The notes below the pieces were generated by a model. The model did not search any database. It saw only the letters and a list, made by a program, of their open reading frames with translations, and was not told the origin of the DNA. From an uncultured Bacteroidales bacterium (GTDB lineage Bacteria; Bacteroidota; Bacteroidia; Bacteroidales; Muribaculaceae), in assembly GCA_902774055.1 (NCBI GenBank), contig CACYGX010000010.1:62001-126000 (forward strand): 64,000 bases of DNA. Reading direction: 5' to 3'. Positions 43,163 to 53,500 of this stretch are shown here, piece after piece. A program made the position numbers and the translations under genes. Every line of letters starts with the position of its first letter. Position 1 is the stretch's first letter.

Positions 43163-44473
43163 CTAGAGGGAACCCAGATCATGTGGGAAGGACGGAACGC
43201 GGACCATTTTATCCAGTCGGGGATGCAATGGCGAATGGTGGCCGTCCTCATCTGCAGACTGTTTCACAACAAGCACACGGGGCTCAAGTGAGCGATATTC
43301 GGGCATACACTTACCGATAGAAGCACCCACAAAGGACGGGTCACAGATCAGATAAAACTCACCCCCGAAGTAATAGCCGTTGCCATAGGTGATACAATCG
43401 GTGAAGTGCACCGCAGTACACTTGTGGTCAGGATATTCCACAATCTGAACGTCTAGCCCCAGCAACGACCGTACGAGGAAAGCATAGAGGATGGAGCGGT
43501 CTTCACAATCGTTCTTGTCGTAGTAGAAATTCTCCTCAATGAAGTTGGCTTTTTCATGGCCATGAAATACTTTATCATCCTCGTAACCAAACACATACTG
43601 CACAAAATGCAACAAAGCATCGGCGGCCTCACATTGGCTCATATCCTCGATTTGAGGTTTGAGTTGTCCCAGGATAGTGTCTTGGAATTGGGGCAAGACA
43701 ACCGAAGTGACATAATGATGAACGTCCATGATCGGATAGTTGCGCAACATCTCCATGACACCCTCATTGACAGTGCAGGCAAGATGTATCTTGCCGTCAT
43801 CAAGTTCACAGAAACGGTCCTCTCCCGAACGCACTTTCAAAGGGGTGTCCTCAAACAATAGGCTAAAAGTGTGCCCCTTGCCAACGTCATTCTTGGATGG
43901 GTCACAGGCAACGATGACCGACAAATTTTCCTTAACGGACTCTAAATCGTCATAGAACAGGTAATACTCCTTTCCATCAGCCCTGACGAACTCATGCTCA
44001 TAGACCGCCTGCTTGATGGGCACCAGCAGCAATAACTGACGCTGCGTGCGTGCCAATCGCACGTCATATCCCAAGCCCACAAGCAGATAATGGTCGAGCA
44101 CGATCCTGTCTTGCGGGCTGCTTGTCTTCAATAGCGCATACACATAGTTCCGGACCAGTTCAAACACAAACCAGTCATTCAGGCCCAATTCGTCAGACAG
44201 CGAACGCAACGATGACAATACTTTGTCAACCTCCATCGTCTTGTAGCCATTCCAGGCATCGGCGATATCACTCTTTCCCATCGACTGAACCTTGACGGGC
44301 TTGAGTTTATCGACCCGTAAGGTCTTACCGTAAAAAGAGAAGGCCAATTCGCTGTTCATGTCAGTCACATCAACGGCCAACGGCTCAGCAATTTCACTTG
44401 CAAAAACAGGCACAACGATCAGCCATACCAAGCAGCACAGCGACAAACAACGATATAATCCATAACGTGCCAT
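43163..44473 (-). CDS. Exported transglutaminase-like cysteine-fold protein
   Basis: A 436-residue exported protein. The ATG at 44473 gives a good signal peptide (RYGLYRCLSLCCLVWLIVVPVFA). The C-terminal part (about 300-410) has a transglutaminase-like Cys-His-Asp set: NDCEDRSILYAFLVRSLLGLD (Cys), KCTAVHF (His) and YLICDPSFVGASIG (Asp). These folds act as proteases, peptidases or cross-linking enzymes in the envelope. The N-terminal 300 residues are unassigned and mixed helix/strand. It has its own promoter and no operon partner downstream except the separately promoted SDR. Confidence 0.75.
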   Translation of the reverse strand: MARYGLYRCLSLCCLVWLIVVPVFASEIAEPLAVDVTDMNSELAFSFYGKTLRVDKLKPVKVQSMGKSDIADAWNGYKTMEVDKVLSSLRSLSDELGLNDWFVFELVRNYVYALLKTSSPQDRIVLDHYLLVGLGYDVRLARTQRQLLLLVPIKQAVYEHEFVRADGKEYYLFYDDLESVKENLSVIVACDPSKNDVGKGHTFSLLFEDTPLKVRSGEDRFCELDDGKIHLACTVNEGVMEMLRNYPIMDVHHYVTSVVLPQFQDTILGQLKPQIEDMSQCEAADALLHFVQYVFGYEDDKVFHGHEKANFIEENFYYDKNDCEDRSILYAFLVRSLLGLDVQIVEYPDHKCTAVHFTDCITYGNGYYFGGEFYLICDPSFVGASIGKCMPEYRSLEPRVLVVKQSADEDGHHSPLHPRLDKMVRVPSFPHDLGSL

Positions 44474-44502
44474 AACCTGAAGATACTTTAATTCCAACAC
44501 TG

Positions 44503-44534
44503 CAAAAATAGCATTCTTTTTCCAAAAAATCAAA
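44503..44534 (-). promoter_or_regulatory. Canonical promoter of the transglutaminase-like gene (minus strand)
   Basis: Read on minus: TTTG (44534-44531), 20 bp, TATTTTTG (44510-44503). The ATG at 44473 is 29 bp after the -7 box, supporting that start over an in-frame ATG at 44533. Confidence 0.75.
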
Positions 44535-44668
44535 TATTTTCACGTTTTTCGCTGTGAAAGCTTAAATCCATTGCAAAAAAACGAACCTCCAGAAGCCAAA
44601 AACTTCAAACTTTGACCCTTAAACTCTAAACTTTATAGTATCTTTGCATCCAAATTCGATAAGGCAAT

Positions 44669-46486
44669 ATGCAGAACATCCGCAATGTGGCCATCATCGC
44701 ACACGTCGATCATGGCAAAACGACTTTGGTAGATAAAATGTTAGCGGCAGGCAACCTGTTCCGCGATAACCAAAACATGGGTACTCAGATCCTGGACAGC
44801 AATGATCTGGAGCGCGAGCGCGGCATCACCATCCTGTCCAAGAACGTATCCATTTCCTACAATGGCTACAAGATCAACATCATCGACACCCCGGGGCACA
44901 GCGACTTCGGCGGCGAGGTGGAACGCGTGCTCAACATGGCCGACGGCTGCCTGCTGCTGGTCGATGCATTTGAGGGTCCGATGCCCCAAACGCGCTTTGT
45001 GTTGCAGAAAGCCCTTCAACTGGGTCTCAAGCCCATCGTCGTCATCAACAAGGTGGATAAGCCCAACTGCCGTCCCGACGAGGTGCAGGAGATGGTCTTT
45101 GACCTGATGTGCAACCTGGACGCCAACGAAGACCAACTAGACTTCCCCACCATCTTCGGCTCGGCCAAGGAAGGCTGGATGAGCGAGGACTGGCAACAGC
45201 CCACCGACAACATCACCGCCGTGCTGGACGCCATTATCAAATTCATCCCCGAGCCAGAGATGATCGAGGGTGACCCCCAGATGCTCATCACGTCGCTGGA
45301 CTACAGCAGTTACGTGGGTCGTATCGCAGTGGGCCGTGTTCACCGCGGCACGCTCAAGGACGGCATGGAAGTCGCCCTGTGCAAGCGTGACGGCGAAGTC
45401 GTGAAACAGAAAATCAAGGAGCTGCGCACCTTCGAAGGCATGGGACAAAAGCACGTCGAGAGCGTGAGCAGCGGCGATATCTGCGCCATCATCGGTCTTG
45501 AAGGCTTTGAGATTGGCGACACCGTTACTCTGCCCACCAACCCGGAGGCACTGCCCCGCATCGCGATTGACGAGCCGACGATGTCGATGCGCTTCTGCAT
45601 CAACGACTCGCCCTTCTTCGGCAAGGACGGCAAGTATGTAACCTCGCGCCATATTTGGGACCGCTTGCAGCGCGAGTTGGACAAGAACCTGGCATTGCGT
45701 GTGGAGCGCACCGAGAACGAGGACGCTTGGAACGTCTTTGGCCGCGGCGTGCTGCACCTGTCGGTGCTCATCGAGGAGATGCGCCGTGAGGGCTATGAGC
45801 TCCAGGTGGGCCAGCCCCAGGTCATCATTAAGCAGATCGACGGCGTGAAGTGCGAGCCTATCGAGGAACTGAGCATCAATGTCCCCGAGGAATACTCCAG
45901 CAAGATGATCGACATGGTCACCCGCCGCAAGGGTGAGATGACCATGATGGAGACGCAAAACGACCGCATCCATCTCGAATTCAAGATTCCGTCACGCGGC
46001 ATCATCGGCCTGCGCACCAACGTGCTCACTGCCAGTGCCGGCGAAGCCATCATGTCGCACCGCTTCCTCGACTATGAGCCCTGGAAAGGCGAAATTTCCC
46101 GCCGCACCAACGGTTCACTCGTTGCGATGGAAGGTGGCACGGCCTATGCCTACGCCATCGACAAGTTGCAGGACCGTGGCCGCTTCTTCATCTTCCCGCA
46201 AGAGGAGGTCTATGGCGGACAGGTTGTCGGCGAGCACACCAAGGAGAAAGACCTGGTTATCAACGTAACCAAGTCCAAGAAACTGACCAACATGCGCGCC
46301 AGCGGTGCCGATGACAAGGTGAAAATCGTTCCGCCCATCGTATTCAGCCTGGAGGAGGCCTTGGAGTACATCAAGGCCGACGAGTATGTGGAAATCACGC
46401 CGAACCACATACGCATGCGCAAAATCATCCTCGATGAGTTGGAGCGCAAGCGCATCGCCAAGCAGAACGGTCAAGACGAAGAATAA
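44669..46486 (+). CDS. typA: Ribosome-associated GTPase TypA/BipA
   Basis: A 605-residue translational GTPase that binds ribosomes and affects assembly and stress responses. G1 is [16 protein letters not shown]2 is [12 protein letters not shown]3 is [14 protein letters not shown] and G4 is [11 protein letters not shown]. The elongation-factor-like domains and TypA C-terminal domain are complete ([43 protein letters not shown]). TATCTTTG at 44639-44646 is the likely -7 box, with a TTTG at 44611 at a longer spacing than usual. The SpoIIE-type phosphatase gene starts 47 bp after its stop. Confidence 0.97.
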   Translation: MQNIRNVAIIAHVDHGKTTLVDKMLAAGNLFRDNQNMGTQILDSNDLERERGITILSKNVSISYNGYKINIIDTPGHSDFGGEVERVLNMADGCLLLVDAFEGPMPQTRFVLQKALQLGLKPIVVINKVDKPNCRPDEVQEMVFDLMCNLDANEDQLDFPTIFGSAKEGWMSEDWQQPTDNITAVLDAIIKFIPEPEMIEGDPQMLITSLDYSSYVGRIAVGRVHRGTLKDGMEVALCKRDGEVVKQKIKELRTFEGMGQKHVESVSSGDICAIIGLEGFEIGDTVTLPTNPEALPRIAIDEPTMSMRFCINDSPFFGKDGKYVTSRHIWDRLQRELDKNLALRVERTENEDAWNVFGRGVLHLSVLIEEMRREGYELQVGQPQVIIKQIDGVKCEPIEELSINVPEEYSSKMIDMVTRRKGEMTMMETQNDRIHLEFKIPSRGIIGLRTNVLTASAGEAIMSHRFLDYEPWKGEISRRTNGSLVAMEGGTAYAYAIDKLQDRGRFFIFPQEEVYGGQVVGEHTKEKDLVINVTKSKKLTNMRASGADDKVKIVPPIVFSLEEALEYIKADEYVEITPNHIRMRKIILDELERKRIAKQNGQDEE

Positions 46487-46533
46487 CGGCTGGACATCAG
46501 CCGTTCAACCAATATTCAAATATAAATTAAGGG

Positions 46534-48735
46534 ATGATAAAAGACTGGTTGAATAAGCTGAAGAATCACAAGAAGAAGCGGGCCCTCTCGGCTATCGCTA
46601 TCATGCTGCTTGCCGGTGCGCTCATCGAGCTCATTTCGCTAGTTCAGTACAACTATGCCCACAGCATGGTAGAAGAAGGGCTTGATTACCGGGCCGAGAA
46701 CGAGATGACCCTAAAGGCGGTGTATGTCATTAATATGCTCAAGTCCCACGAGGACATGGTGCGCAACTACGTATGGCCCATCCAGCGCCAAATCAATCGC
46801 CCAGAGGTTATACCCAGGATCATCAAACGAGTAGTCTCGTCCAACGAAGACGTGATGACATGTTTTGTAGCCTTCATGCCAGGGTACTATTCCCAACACG
46901 ATAATTTGTTTGAACCCGTTGCCTTCCGTCGCAATGACAGCGTTTTCACCACACAGATTGCCAGTGAGTCGCATGACTACACTAAACGCGAGTATTACCA
47001 GGAAGCCGTCTTGAATAACAATGGCCATTGGAGCGACCCATATATGGATTCAGATGCTAGCGGCGAGTCTGTCACGACCTATGCTATTCCATTGACCGAT
47101 GACTCGGGGAAACCCATTGCCGCATTTGGTATCGACCTGTCCACCCAGTTCATCAACGATACCTTGAACACGCAGCACAACTTTCCTTCTACCTTTTTCC
47201 TGCTGCTCACCGAGGATGGCAAAATCATATCCCAACCCGACTCGAGCCATACCCAACAAAGTGAAGTTGATGCTGTAGTGAGAATGATCAATGACAGCAC
47301 CGTCGAGCGTGAATCCAGCAGTTCGGGACTCAGCAAAATCATCACGTTTAAAGACAAAAAGATGGGCACGGGATATGCCTACCATGCCTTCATTAAAGGC
47401 CAGCCCCACTGGCAAGTGGTGATGGTGTGCTATGATAAAGAGGTGTTCGCCAAGCTTAATGACATGCGTCGCAACATGTTGCTGCTCATGTTGGGAGCCT
47501 TCTCCCTGTTAGGGTTCATCATCTACCTCTTCAACCTGTATGTGAGACGGCTCCATCAATCCAACCTGATTAAGGAACGCTCGGACAGCGAATTGCGCGT
47601 TGCCCAAAGGATTCAGTCCGAAATGCTCCCCAGTAGCGACATCTCACGTGAGGACGTTGACGTGAGCGGCAAGCAAGTCACCGCGCTAGAGGTGGGCGGC
47701 GACCTGTATGACTATTTCATCCGCGACGAGAAACTATACTTCTGCATCGGTGACGTGAGTGGCAAGGGCGTGCCGTCCTCGCTGGTGATGGCTGTGGTAC
47801 ACTCCCAATTCCGCAGCGTTGCACAGCACGAGAGTAACCCAATGCGCATCATGCAGATCATCAACGAGACAGCCTGTGAGGGCAACGAGACGAATATGTT
47901 TGTCACGCTTTTCATCGGTGTACTTGACCTGCCCACAGGACGCCTGCGCTATTGCAATGCCGGCCACGACGCTCCGCTGCTCCTTGATGGTGACGTGAAA
48001 CTATTGAACGTCACTGCCAATCTGCCGTTGGGCGTAATCCGAGACTTCAAGTTTGTCAAGCAAGAGATCCAGTTGCCACAAGAATCGACCCTGCTATTCT
48101 ATACCGACGGTTTGACCGAGAATGCTGACACTGAGCACAATCTATTTGGCTTGCAGCGCATCATCGACACAGTAAAGACTTGTCAGGAGCAAAATCAAAC
48201 TTCTCCCATGGTGCTGATGGATACGCTTCACAACGAAGCCCTACAATTTGCCAAGGGAGCTCAACAGAGTGATGACTTGACGATGCTCGTCGTCCATTAT
48301 CACCGTCAAGACGAAGACCTTGTGCTGGACGAGAAACTGCCCTTGAGCAATGATGTGCGCCAGGTGCCCCAACTCAACGAATTTATCGAATCGGTGGGCG
48401 AGCGGTTAAACCTTGGCTCTGCAATAACATCTCAATTAAAATTGGCGGTTGAAGAGGCAGTGGTCAATGTGATGAATTACGCCTACCCCATCGGCACACA
48501 AGGTGACATCACGGTTGATGCACAAGCCACCGAGCAATGGCTGAAAATCATCATCACCGACCAGGGAAAGGCCTTTGACCCGACCCAGGGCAGCAACGCC
48601 GATACCACGCTCAGTGCCGAAGATAGGCCCATTGGCGGCTTGGGCATCCTGCTTGTCCAGCAACTGATGGATAGCATCAACTATGAGCGCCATGACGGCA
48701 AGAACGTGTTCACGATGAAAAAGTTTAGAACTTAG
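46534..48735 (+). CDS. Membrane sensor with SpoIIE/RsbU-type phosphatase and RsbW-like kinase domain
   Basis: A 733-residue signalling protein. TM1 is about 18-40, followed by a dCache-like periplasmic sensor (about 40-300; WSDPYMDSDASGESVTTYAIPL), TM2 (about 313-337) and a helix (LRVAQRIQSEMLPS) leading to a PP2C/SpoIIE phosphatase domain with metal ligands in EVGGDLYD, IGDVSGKG, YTDGLTE and SDDLT. The C-terminal domain (about 610-730) is an RsbW-type histidine-kinase-like ATPase (EEAVVNVMNYAYP, TDQGKAFDP, GGLGILLVQQL). Phosphatases of this class dephosphorylate STAS proteins, and anti-sigma kinases phosphorylate them; both activities appear in one chain, and a STAS gene follows. The input signal is unknown. 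Confidence 0.9.
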   Translation: MIKDWLNKLKNHKKKRALSAIAIMLLAGALIELISLVQYNYAHSMVEEGLDYRAENEMTLKAVYVINMLKSHEDMVRNYVWPIQRQINRPEVIPRIIKRVVSSNEDVMTCFVAFMPGYYSQHDNLFEPVAFRRNDSVFTTQIASESHDYTKREYYQEAVLNNNGHWSDPYMDSDASGESVTTYAIPLTDDSGKPIAAFGIDLSTQFINDTLNTQHNFPSTFFLLLTEDGKIISQPDSSHTQQSEVDAVVRMINDSTVERESSSSGLSKIITFKDKKMGTGYAYHAFIKGQPHWQVVMVCYDKEVFAKLNDMRRNMLLLMLGAFSLLGFIIYLFNLYVRRLHQSNLIKERSDSELRVAQRIQSEMLPSSDISREDVDVSGKQVTALEVGGDLYDYFIRDEKLYFCIGDVSGKGVPSSLVMAVVHSQFRSVAQHESNPMRIMQIINETACEGNETNMFVTLFIGVLDLPTGRLRYCNAGHDAPLLLDGDVKLLNVTANLPLGVIRDFKFVKQEIQLPQESTLLFYTDGLTENADTEHNLFGLQRIIDTVKTCQEQNQTSPMVLMDTLHNEALQFAKGAQQSDDLTMLVVHYHRQDEDLVLDEKLPLSNDVRQVPQLNEFIESVGERLNLGSAITSQLKLAVEEAVVNVMNYAYPIGTQGDITVDAQATEQWLKIIITDQGKAFDPTQGSNADTTLSAEDRPIGGLGILLVQQLMDSINYERHDGKNVFTMKKFRT

Positions 48736-48797
48736 AATTATTAATAAACTATAAACTGAGACACAAGTAATTGTTTCTCAATAAAAAAAAGATCATA

Positions 48798-49109
48798 ATG
48801 AAAACGATAATTGAAGAACTTGACGAAAAAACCATCGTCACCATGATTGGTTCACTCGACACCGCAGCAGCCATTGAGACCGAACAGGCATTAAAGCCCC
48901 TTACTACCAGGGAAGAGGCCAAGGACATCGAAATTGAATGCCAAGAGCTAGAGTATATCGCATCTAGCGGCCTGCGCATCCTGCTTGACGTGCTCAAGAA
49001 AAACAAGGCCAAAGGGCGTAGAGTTATCCTGCGCAACGTGAACGACGACATCAAGAACGTGTTCAACATCACGGGATTCATCAATCTGTTCGAATTTGAC
49101 CCCCGTTAA
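48798..49109 (+). CDS. STAS domain anti-sigma-factor-antagonist-like protein
   Basis: A 103-residue STAS protein (SpoIIAA/RsbV type). The motif EYIASSGLRILLD contains the serine pair S56-S57 where the phospho-switch serine lies in relatives. The fold is evident: IEIECQELEYI strand, then RRVILRNVNDDIKNVFNITGF. The ATG at 48798 replaces an upstream in-frame one at 48771 because it fits the domain start. It is the expected substrate of the preceding phosphatase/kinase, so the pair can run a partner switch. The downstream target, a sigma factor or another protein, is not in the window. The barrel gene starts 4 bp later. Confidence 0.88.
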   Translation: MKTIIEELDEKTIVTMIGSLDTAAAIETEQALKPLTTREEAKDIEIECQELEYIASSGLRILLDVLKKNKAKGRRVILRNVNDDIKNVFNITGFINLFEFDPR

Positions 49110-49112
49110 GCC

Positions 49113-50468
49113 ATGAATATCAATCATCTATCCATGAGGCAATGGCTTCTTGCGCTCATGGTGGCTTCATCAGTGTCTCTGGCGGGACAACCTGCCAGTG
49201 ACACCATTGCTGAGCCCAAAAACGAACTGAGCGTGGATCTGCAGCTTCTGGCTCGTGGTGAAACACGTTACGGAGGAATGACTCCCGAAACCACGGAAGA
49301 GACAGAGGAAGAAGAGGGCAAAGTCGCCAAGTCCCATTTCATCATGGGGCGTACCCGACTCGTCATCAACTACAAGCGCGACTGGCTCGAAGCCCGCGTC
49401 ACGCCACAACATTCAGGAATATGGGGACAAGCGGGAAAAGGTTCGCTGAACCTCTATGAGACTTGGGCCAAATTGACAACACGGTTCGGCCTGTTCGTCC
49501 AGCTGGGAAGAGTGGCACTCTCCTATGACGACGAGCGCATCATCGGCTCGGATGACTGGGCGATGGCTTCGCAGTCACACGATGTGCTAAGATTTGGATA
49601 TGAAGGCCACGGACACAAGGCTCACGTGATTCTCGCCTATAACCAGAATGCCGACGTGCTTGATGGCAACACCTATTATGTGGGTGGAGCGCAGCCCTAC
49701 AAGACGATGCAGGACCTGTGGTATCACTACGACTTCCAGAAGTTTCCCTTGGGTGTGTCGGTGTTGTTCATGAACATCGGCATGCAAAACATGGACAACG
49801 AGAACGTGAAACACACTACCCATTTCCAGCAACTGCTGGGTGGCTACCTGTCGTTCAGGCCTAAACGCTGGAACGTCGAGGCCTCCTATTACCACCAGAT
49901 GGGCAAGAATGAGACAAGCATGAAAATCGATGCGTGGATGGCGAGTGGCAAGGTTGAATTCTCACCAAAGCCCACCTACGGTTTTGTGGGCGGTTTTGAC
50001 TACTTGAGCGGTGACAAGTACTTTGCTGTTCCGCCTAAGGGCGGCATCGGCGTGATACGCCACGATGTGATTAGGGGATTCAGCACCGTTTACGGCTCTC
50101 ACCACAAGTTTTATGGCGCTATGGACTTCTTCTACGTGAGCACCTACCTGAATGGCTTCACGCCTGGTTTGCAGAACGCCTACATCGGAGGATTCTACTG
50201 CCCCATTCCTGGCCTCAAAATCGATGCCAGCTACCACAACCTCTCGACCGCAACCAAACTCAGAGACATAGACATGTTCTTGGGTCACGAGTTTGAATTT
50301 CAAACTTCCTATGCCATTACTCGCGATGTGGGAGTCATGTTGGGCGCGGCATTAATGTCGGGCTCCAAAACGATGGAACGCCTTAAACGTAACTCCGGCG
50401 ACAACACCCTGCGTTGGGGATGGATTGGATTGAGCGTCAATCCCCGCATCTTCACAACAAAATGGTAA
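49113..50468 (+). CDS. Outer-membrane beta-barrel protein, alginate-export-like
   Basis: A 451-residue protein with a signal peptide (MRQWLLALMVASSVSLA; an alternative start is the ATG at 49134) and a mature part of about 16-18 amphipathic strands ending in an aromatic residue (IFTTKW). VQLGRVALSYDDERIIGSDDWAMASQSHDVLRF resembles the LGRQ...GDxRxxG...FD stretch of the alginate-export porin family. It probably forms a pore for small solutes or glycans. It begins 4 bp after the STAS stop and ends 42 bp before the NRPS start, with no promoter-like box in that gap, so it is likely co-transcribed with both sides. Confidence 0.75.
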   Translation: MNINHLSMRQWLLALMVASSVSLAGQPASDTIAEPKNELSVDLQLLARGETRYGGMTPETTEETEEEEGKVAKSHFIMGRTRLVINYKRDWLEARVTPQHSGIWGQAGKGSLNLYETWAKLTTRFGLFVQLGRVALSYDDERIIGSDDWAMASQSHDVLRFGYEGHGHKAHVILAYNQNADVLDGNTYYVGGAQPYKTMQDLWYHYDFQKFPLGVSVLFMNIGMQNMDNENVKHTTHFQQLLGGYLSFRPKRWNVEASYYHQMGKNETSMKIDAWMASGKVEFSPKPTYGFVGGFDYLSGDKYFAVPPKGGIGVIRHDVIRGFSTVYGSHHKFYGAMDFFYVSTYLNGFTPGLQNAYIGGFYCPIPGLKIDASYHNLSTATKLRDIDMFLGHEFEFQTSYAITRDVGVMLGAALMSGSKTMERLKRNSGDNTLRWGWIGLSVNPRIFTTKW

Positions 50469-50510
50469 AATAATCTCTTGAATTAACTCTTAAACTCCAA
50501 AAATATTAAT

Positions 50511-53500
50511 ATGGAACTGTCAGCACCATTATCAAAATCACAATTTGGAATCTATGTAGAATGTGTAGGCCACAAGGGCGAGCCCTATTATAATCTGCCC
50601 TTTATCCACCAGATCGACCGTTCACTGGACGGAGAGCGCCTGTTGGCTGCCGTCGAGACGGCATTCAAGGCCCACCCCACCCTGTTCACCCGCATCAAGG
50701 TGAATGATGACGGCGAACCCATCCAGACGATTGACATGGCCAACGAGCAGTGGTCACTTGCCATAGAGGACATCACCGATATCGAGCAAGAAAAAGAACG
50801 GTTCATGCAACCCTTCGACCTCGAGGGCGGACGCTTGTTCCACATCAACCTAAAGCGCGATAGTGAGCATTATTACCTCTTCCTTGACACTCACCACATT
50901 ATTTCAGACGGCACCTCGTTGCTGATCCTGCTACAAGATATCGACAGGGCATATCATGGTGAGGAAATTGCCCCTGAGGAGATGACAATGTTTGAGTTGG
51001 CTCAGAACGAGGCCCAACAACGCGAGACGCCAGCATTTGAAGAGGCTAAGAAGTGGTATGCAGCAAACTTTGACTGTGGCGACACCTTCACCCAGTTCAT
51101 GCCTGACCTGGAAGAGCCCGAGCGCTGCAAGGGCAGCATGTTGCGCACCCTCTCGATTGACTTGAGCCGCGTGGATGACTACTGCAAGCAGAACGGCGTG
51201 TTCAAGAGCACGCTGTTCACGACCGCCTACGCCTTCTTGCTGGCAAAGTTCAACAATGAGCAGGAATCACTGTTCAACACCGTCTATAACGGCCGTACCG
51301 ACAAACGCTTCGCCCGCTCGATGGGTATGACAGTCAAGACGCTGCCTGCTTATGCAAAATTCACCAACGAGACGACCGTTCTGGAACTGCTGCAACAAGG
51401 GCAGGACCAGATGAGCGGATGCCGTGAACATGAGGTGTACGCTTACACCGACTTGATGACGGACTTGAACCTGCAGACCAACTCGATGTTTGCATGGCAC
51501 GGCAAATTGTTTGAGAACGCAACGATGGGCGACAAGCCCATACAATCGATTCGCCTGAGTTTCGATACGCTTGATGATGCGCTCTACATGAAGGTCTTTA
51601 TCCAAGACAACAAAGTTCATGCCGAAGCCGAATTCAACGCCAACGAATACTCACGCGACCTCATTGGCCAGATTCTGGAAAGCTATGAGGCCGTGATCGA
51701 GGGTTTCCTGGCCCAAGAATACCTGCGCGACATCGACATTGCCACGGCAAGCCAGGTAGCCATCCTTGACAGTTTCAACCCTGGCGAGCTGGATTATGAC
51801 GACAGCCAGACCATTGTCTCGCTGTTCCGCCAGCAGGTCAAGGCCACACCCGACGCTATTGCCGTCGTTTATACGGACAAGCATTTCACCTATACCCAGG
51901 TTGACGAGATCAGCGATCGCATTGCCGCCCACATTGCCAGCAAAGGTCTGGGTGCCGAGGACGTTGTGTCGGTGCTCATTCCCCGCTGTGAGTGGATGCC
52001 TATCGCCTCGATAGGTGTGCTCAAGGCAGGTTGTGCCTACCAGCCGCTTGACCCGAGTTACCCCAAGGAGCGACTCAACTTCATGATGCAAGACGCCAGC
52101 GCAAAGATGCTCATTGCCGACGAGGAATTGCGTCCCATCGTTGATGAGTACCAAGGCGAGGTGCTGTTGACCAAGGATATCATGGGCCTGCCAGCTGCGG
52201 CAGCGCCCCAGGTGGACATCAAGCCCGACCAGTTGTTCATCCTGCTTTATACCTCAGGCTCGACAGGTGTACCCAAGGGTTGCCAGTTGACCCACCGCAA
52301 TCTTGTGGCCTTCTGCCACTGGTACCAATACTTGTTGAATCTTCAGTCTGAGCACAAGGTGGCAGCCTATGCCAGCTATGGTTTTGACGCGAACATGATG
52401 GACACGTACCCCACGTTGACCTGCGGTGCAACATTATATATTATTCCTGAGGACTTACGCCTCGACCTTATTGCCCTCAACGAGTATTTTGAGCAGAATG
52501 GCATCACCCACTCGTTCATGACGACGCAAGTGGGTTACCAGTTTGCTACCAATGCCGAGAACAAGACCCTGCAGTATCTCTTGACCGGTGGTGAGAAACT
52601 GGCATCATTAACGCCACCGCAGGGCTTCAAACTCTACAACATCTATGGTCCCACCGAGACCACGGTCTTTATTACCTATTATCATGTCGATAAGAAGTTG
52701 AAAGAAATTCCTATCGGCAAATCGCTTAAGAACATGCGCCTGTATATCGTTGATCCTCAAGGTCATCGTCTGCCAGTGGGCGCAGCAGGTGAATTGTGGG
52801 CAGCAGGTCCTCAAGTGAGTCGTGGCTACCTGAACCGCCCCGAGAAGACTGCCGAGGTCTATATTACCAACCCCTTCACGACCGACGCCAAATACAATCG
52901 CATCTATCGCACGGGCGACATCGTTCGTTACTTGCCCTCGGGCGACATCCAGTTTGTAGGACGCCGCGACGGACAGGTCAAGATTCGCGGTTTCCGCATC
53001 GAGCTGAAAGAGGTCGAGAGCATCATCCGCGAGTTCCCTGGCATCAAGGATGCTACGGTACAGGCCTTTGACGAGGAGGGCGGCGGCAAGTTCATCGCTG
53101 CCTACATCGTGAGCGACGAACAGGTGGACATCGAGGCGCTGAACAACTTCATCATGGACGAGAAACCGCCCTACATGGTGCCTGCCGTTACCATGCAGAT
53201 CGATGCTATCCCCCTGAACCAGAACCAGAAGGTAAACAAGCGCGCCCTGCCCAAGCCCGAGAAAAAGGCTGAAGCAATCGAGAACGTGAATGTGCCCATG
53301 AACGTGCTGGAAGAGGAATTGCACCAGATTGTTGCCGATATCGTCAACAACACCGAATTTGGCGTCACAACGCCACTGGGCTATGCAGGCCTGACCTCAA
53401 TCTCGGCCATCAAATTGGCCGTACAGGTCAACAAGCGCTTTGGCGTAAGCCTTGACTCGAAAAATCTGGTCAAGACAGGAACTATCCAGTCTATCGAGAA

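Noticed and set aside
43071-43163. N-terminal extension of the SDR
   Set aside because: The in-frame ATG at 43163 lies upstream of a perfect promoter, and the extra residues do not belong to the Rossmann fold.
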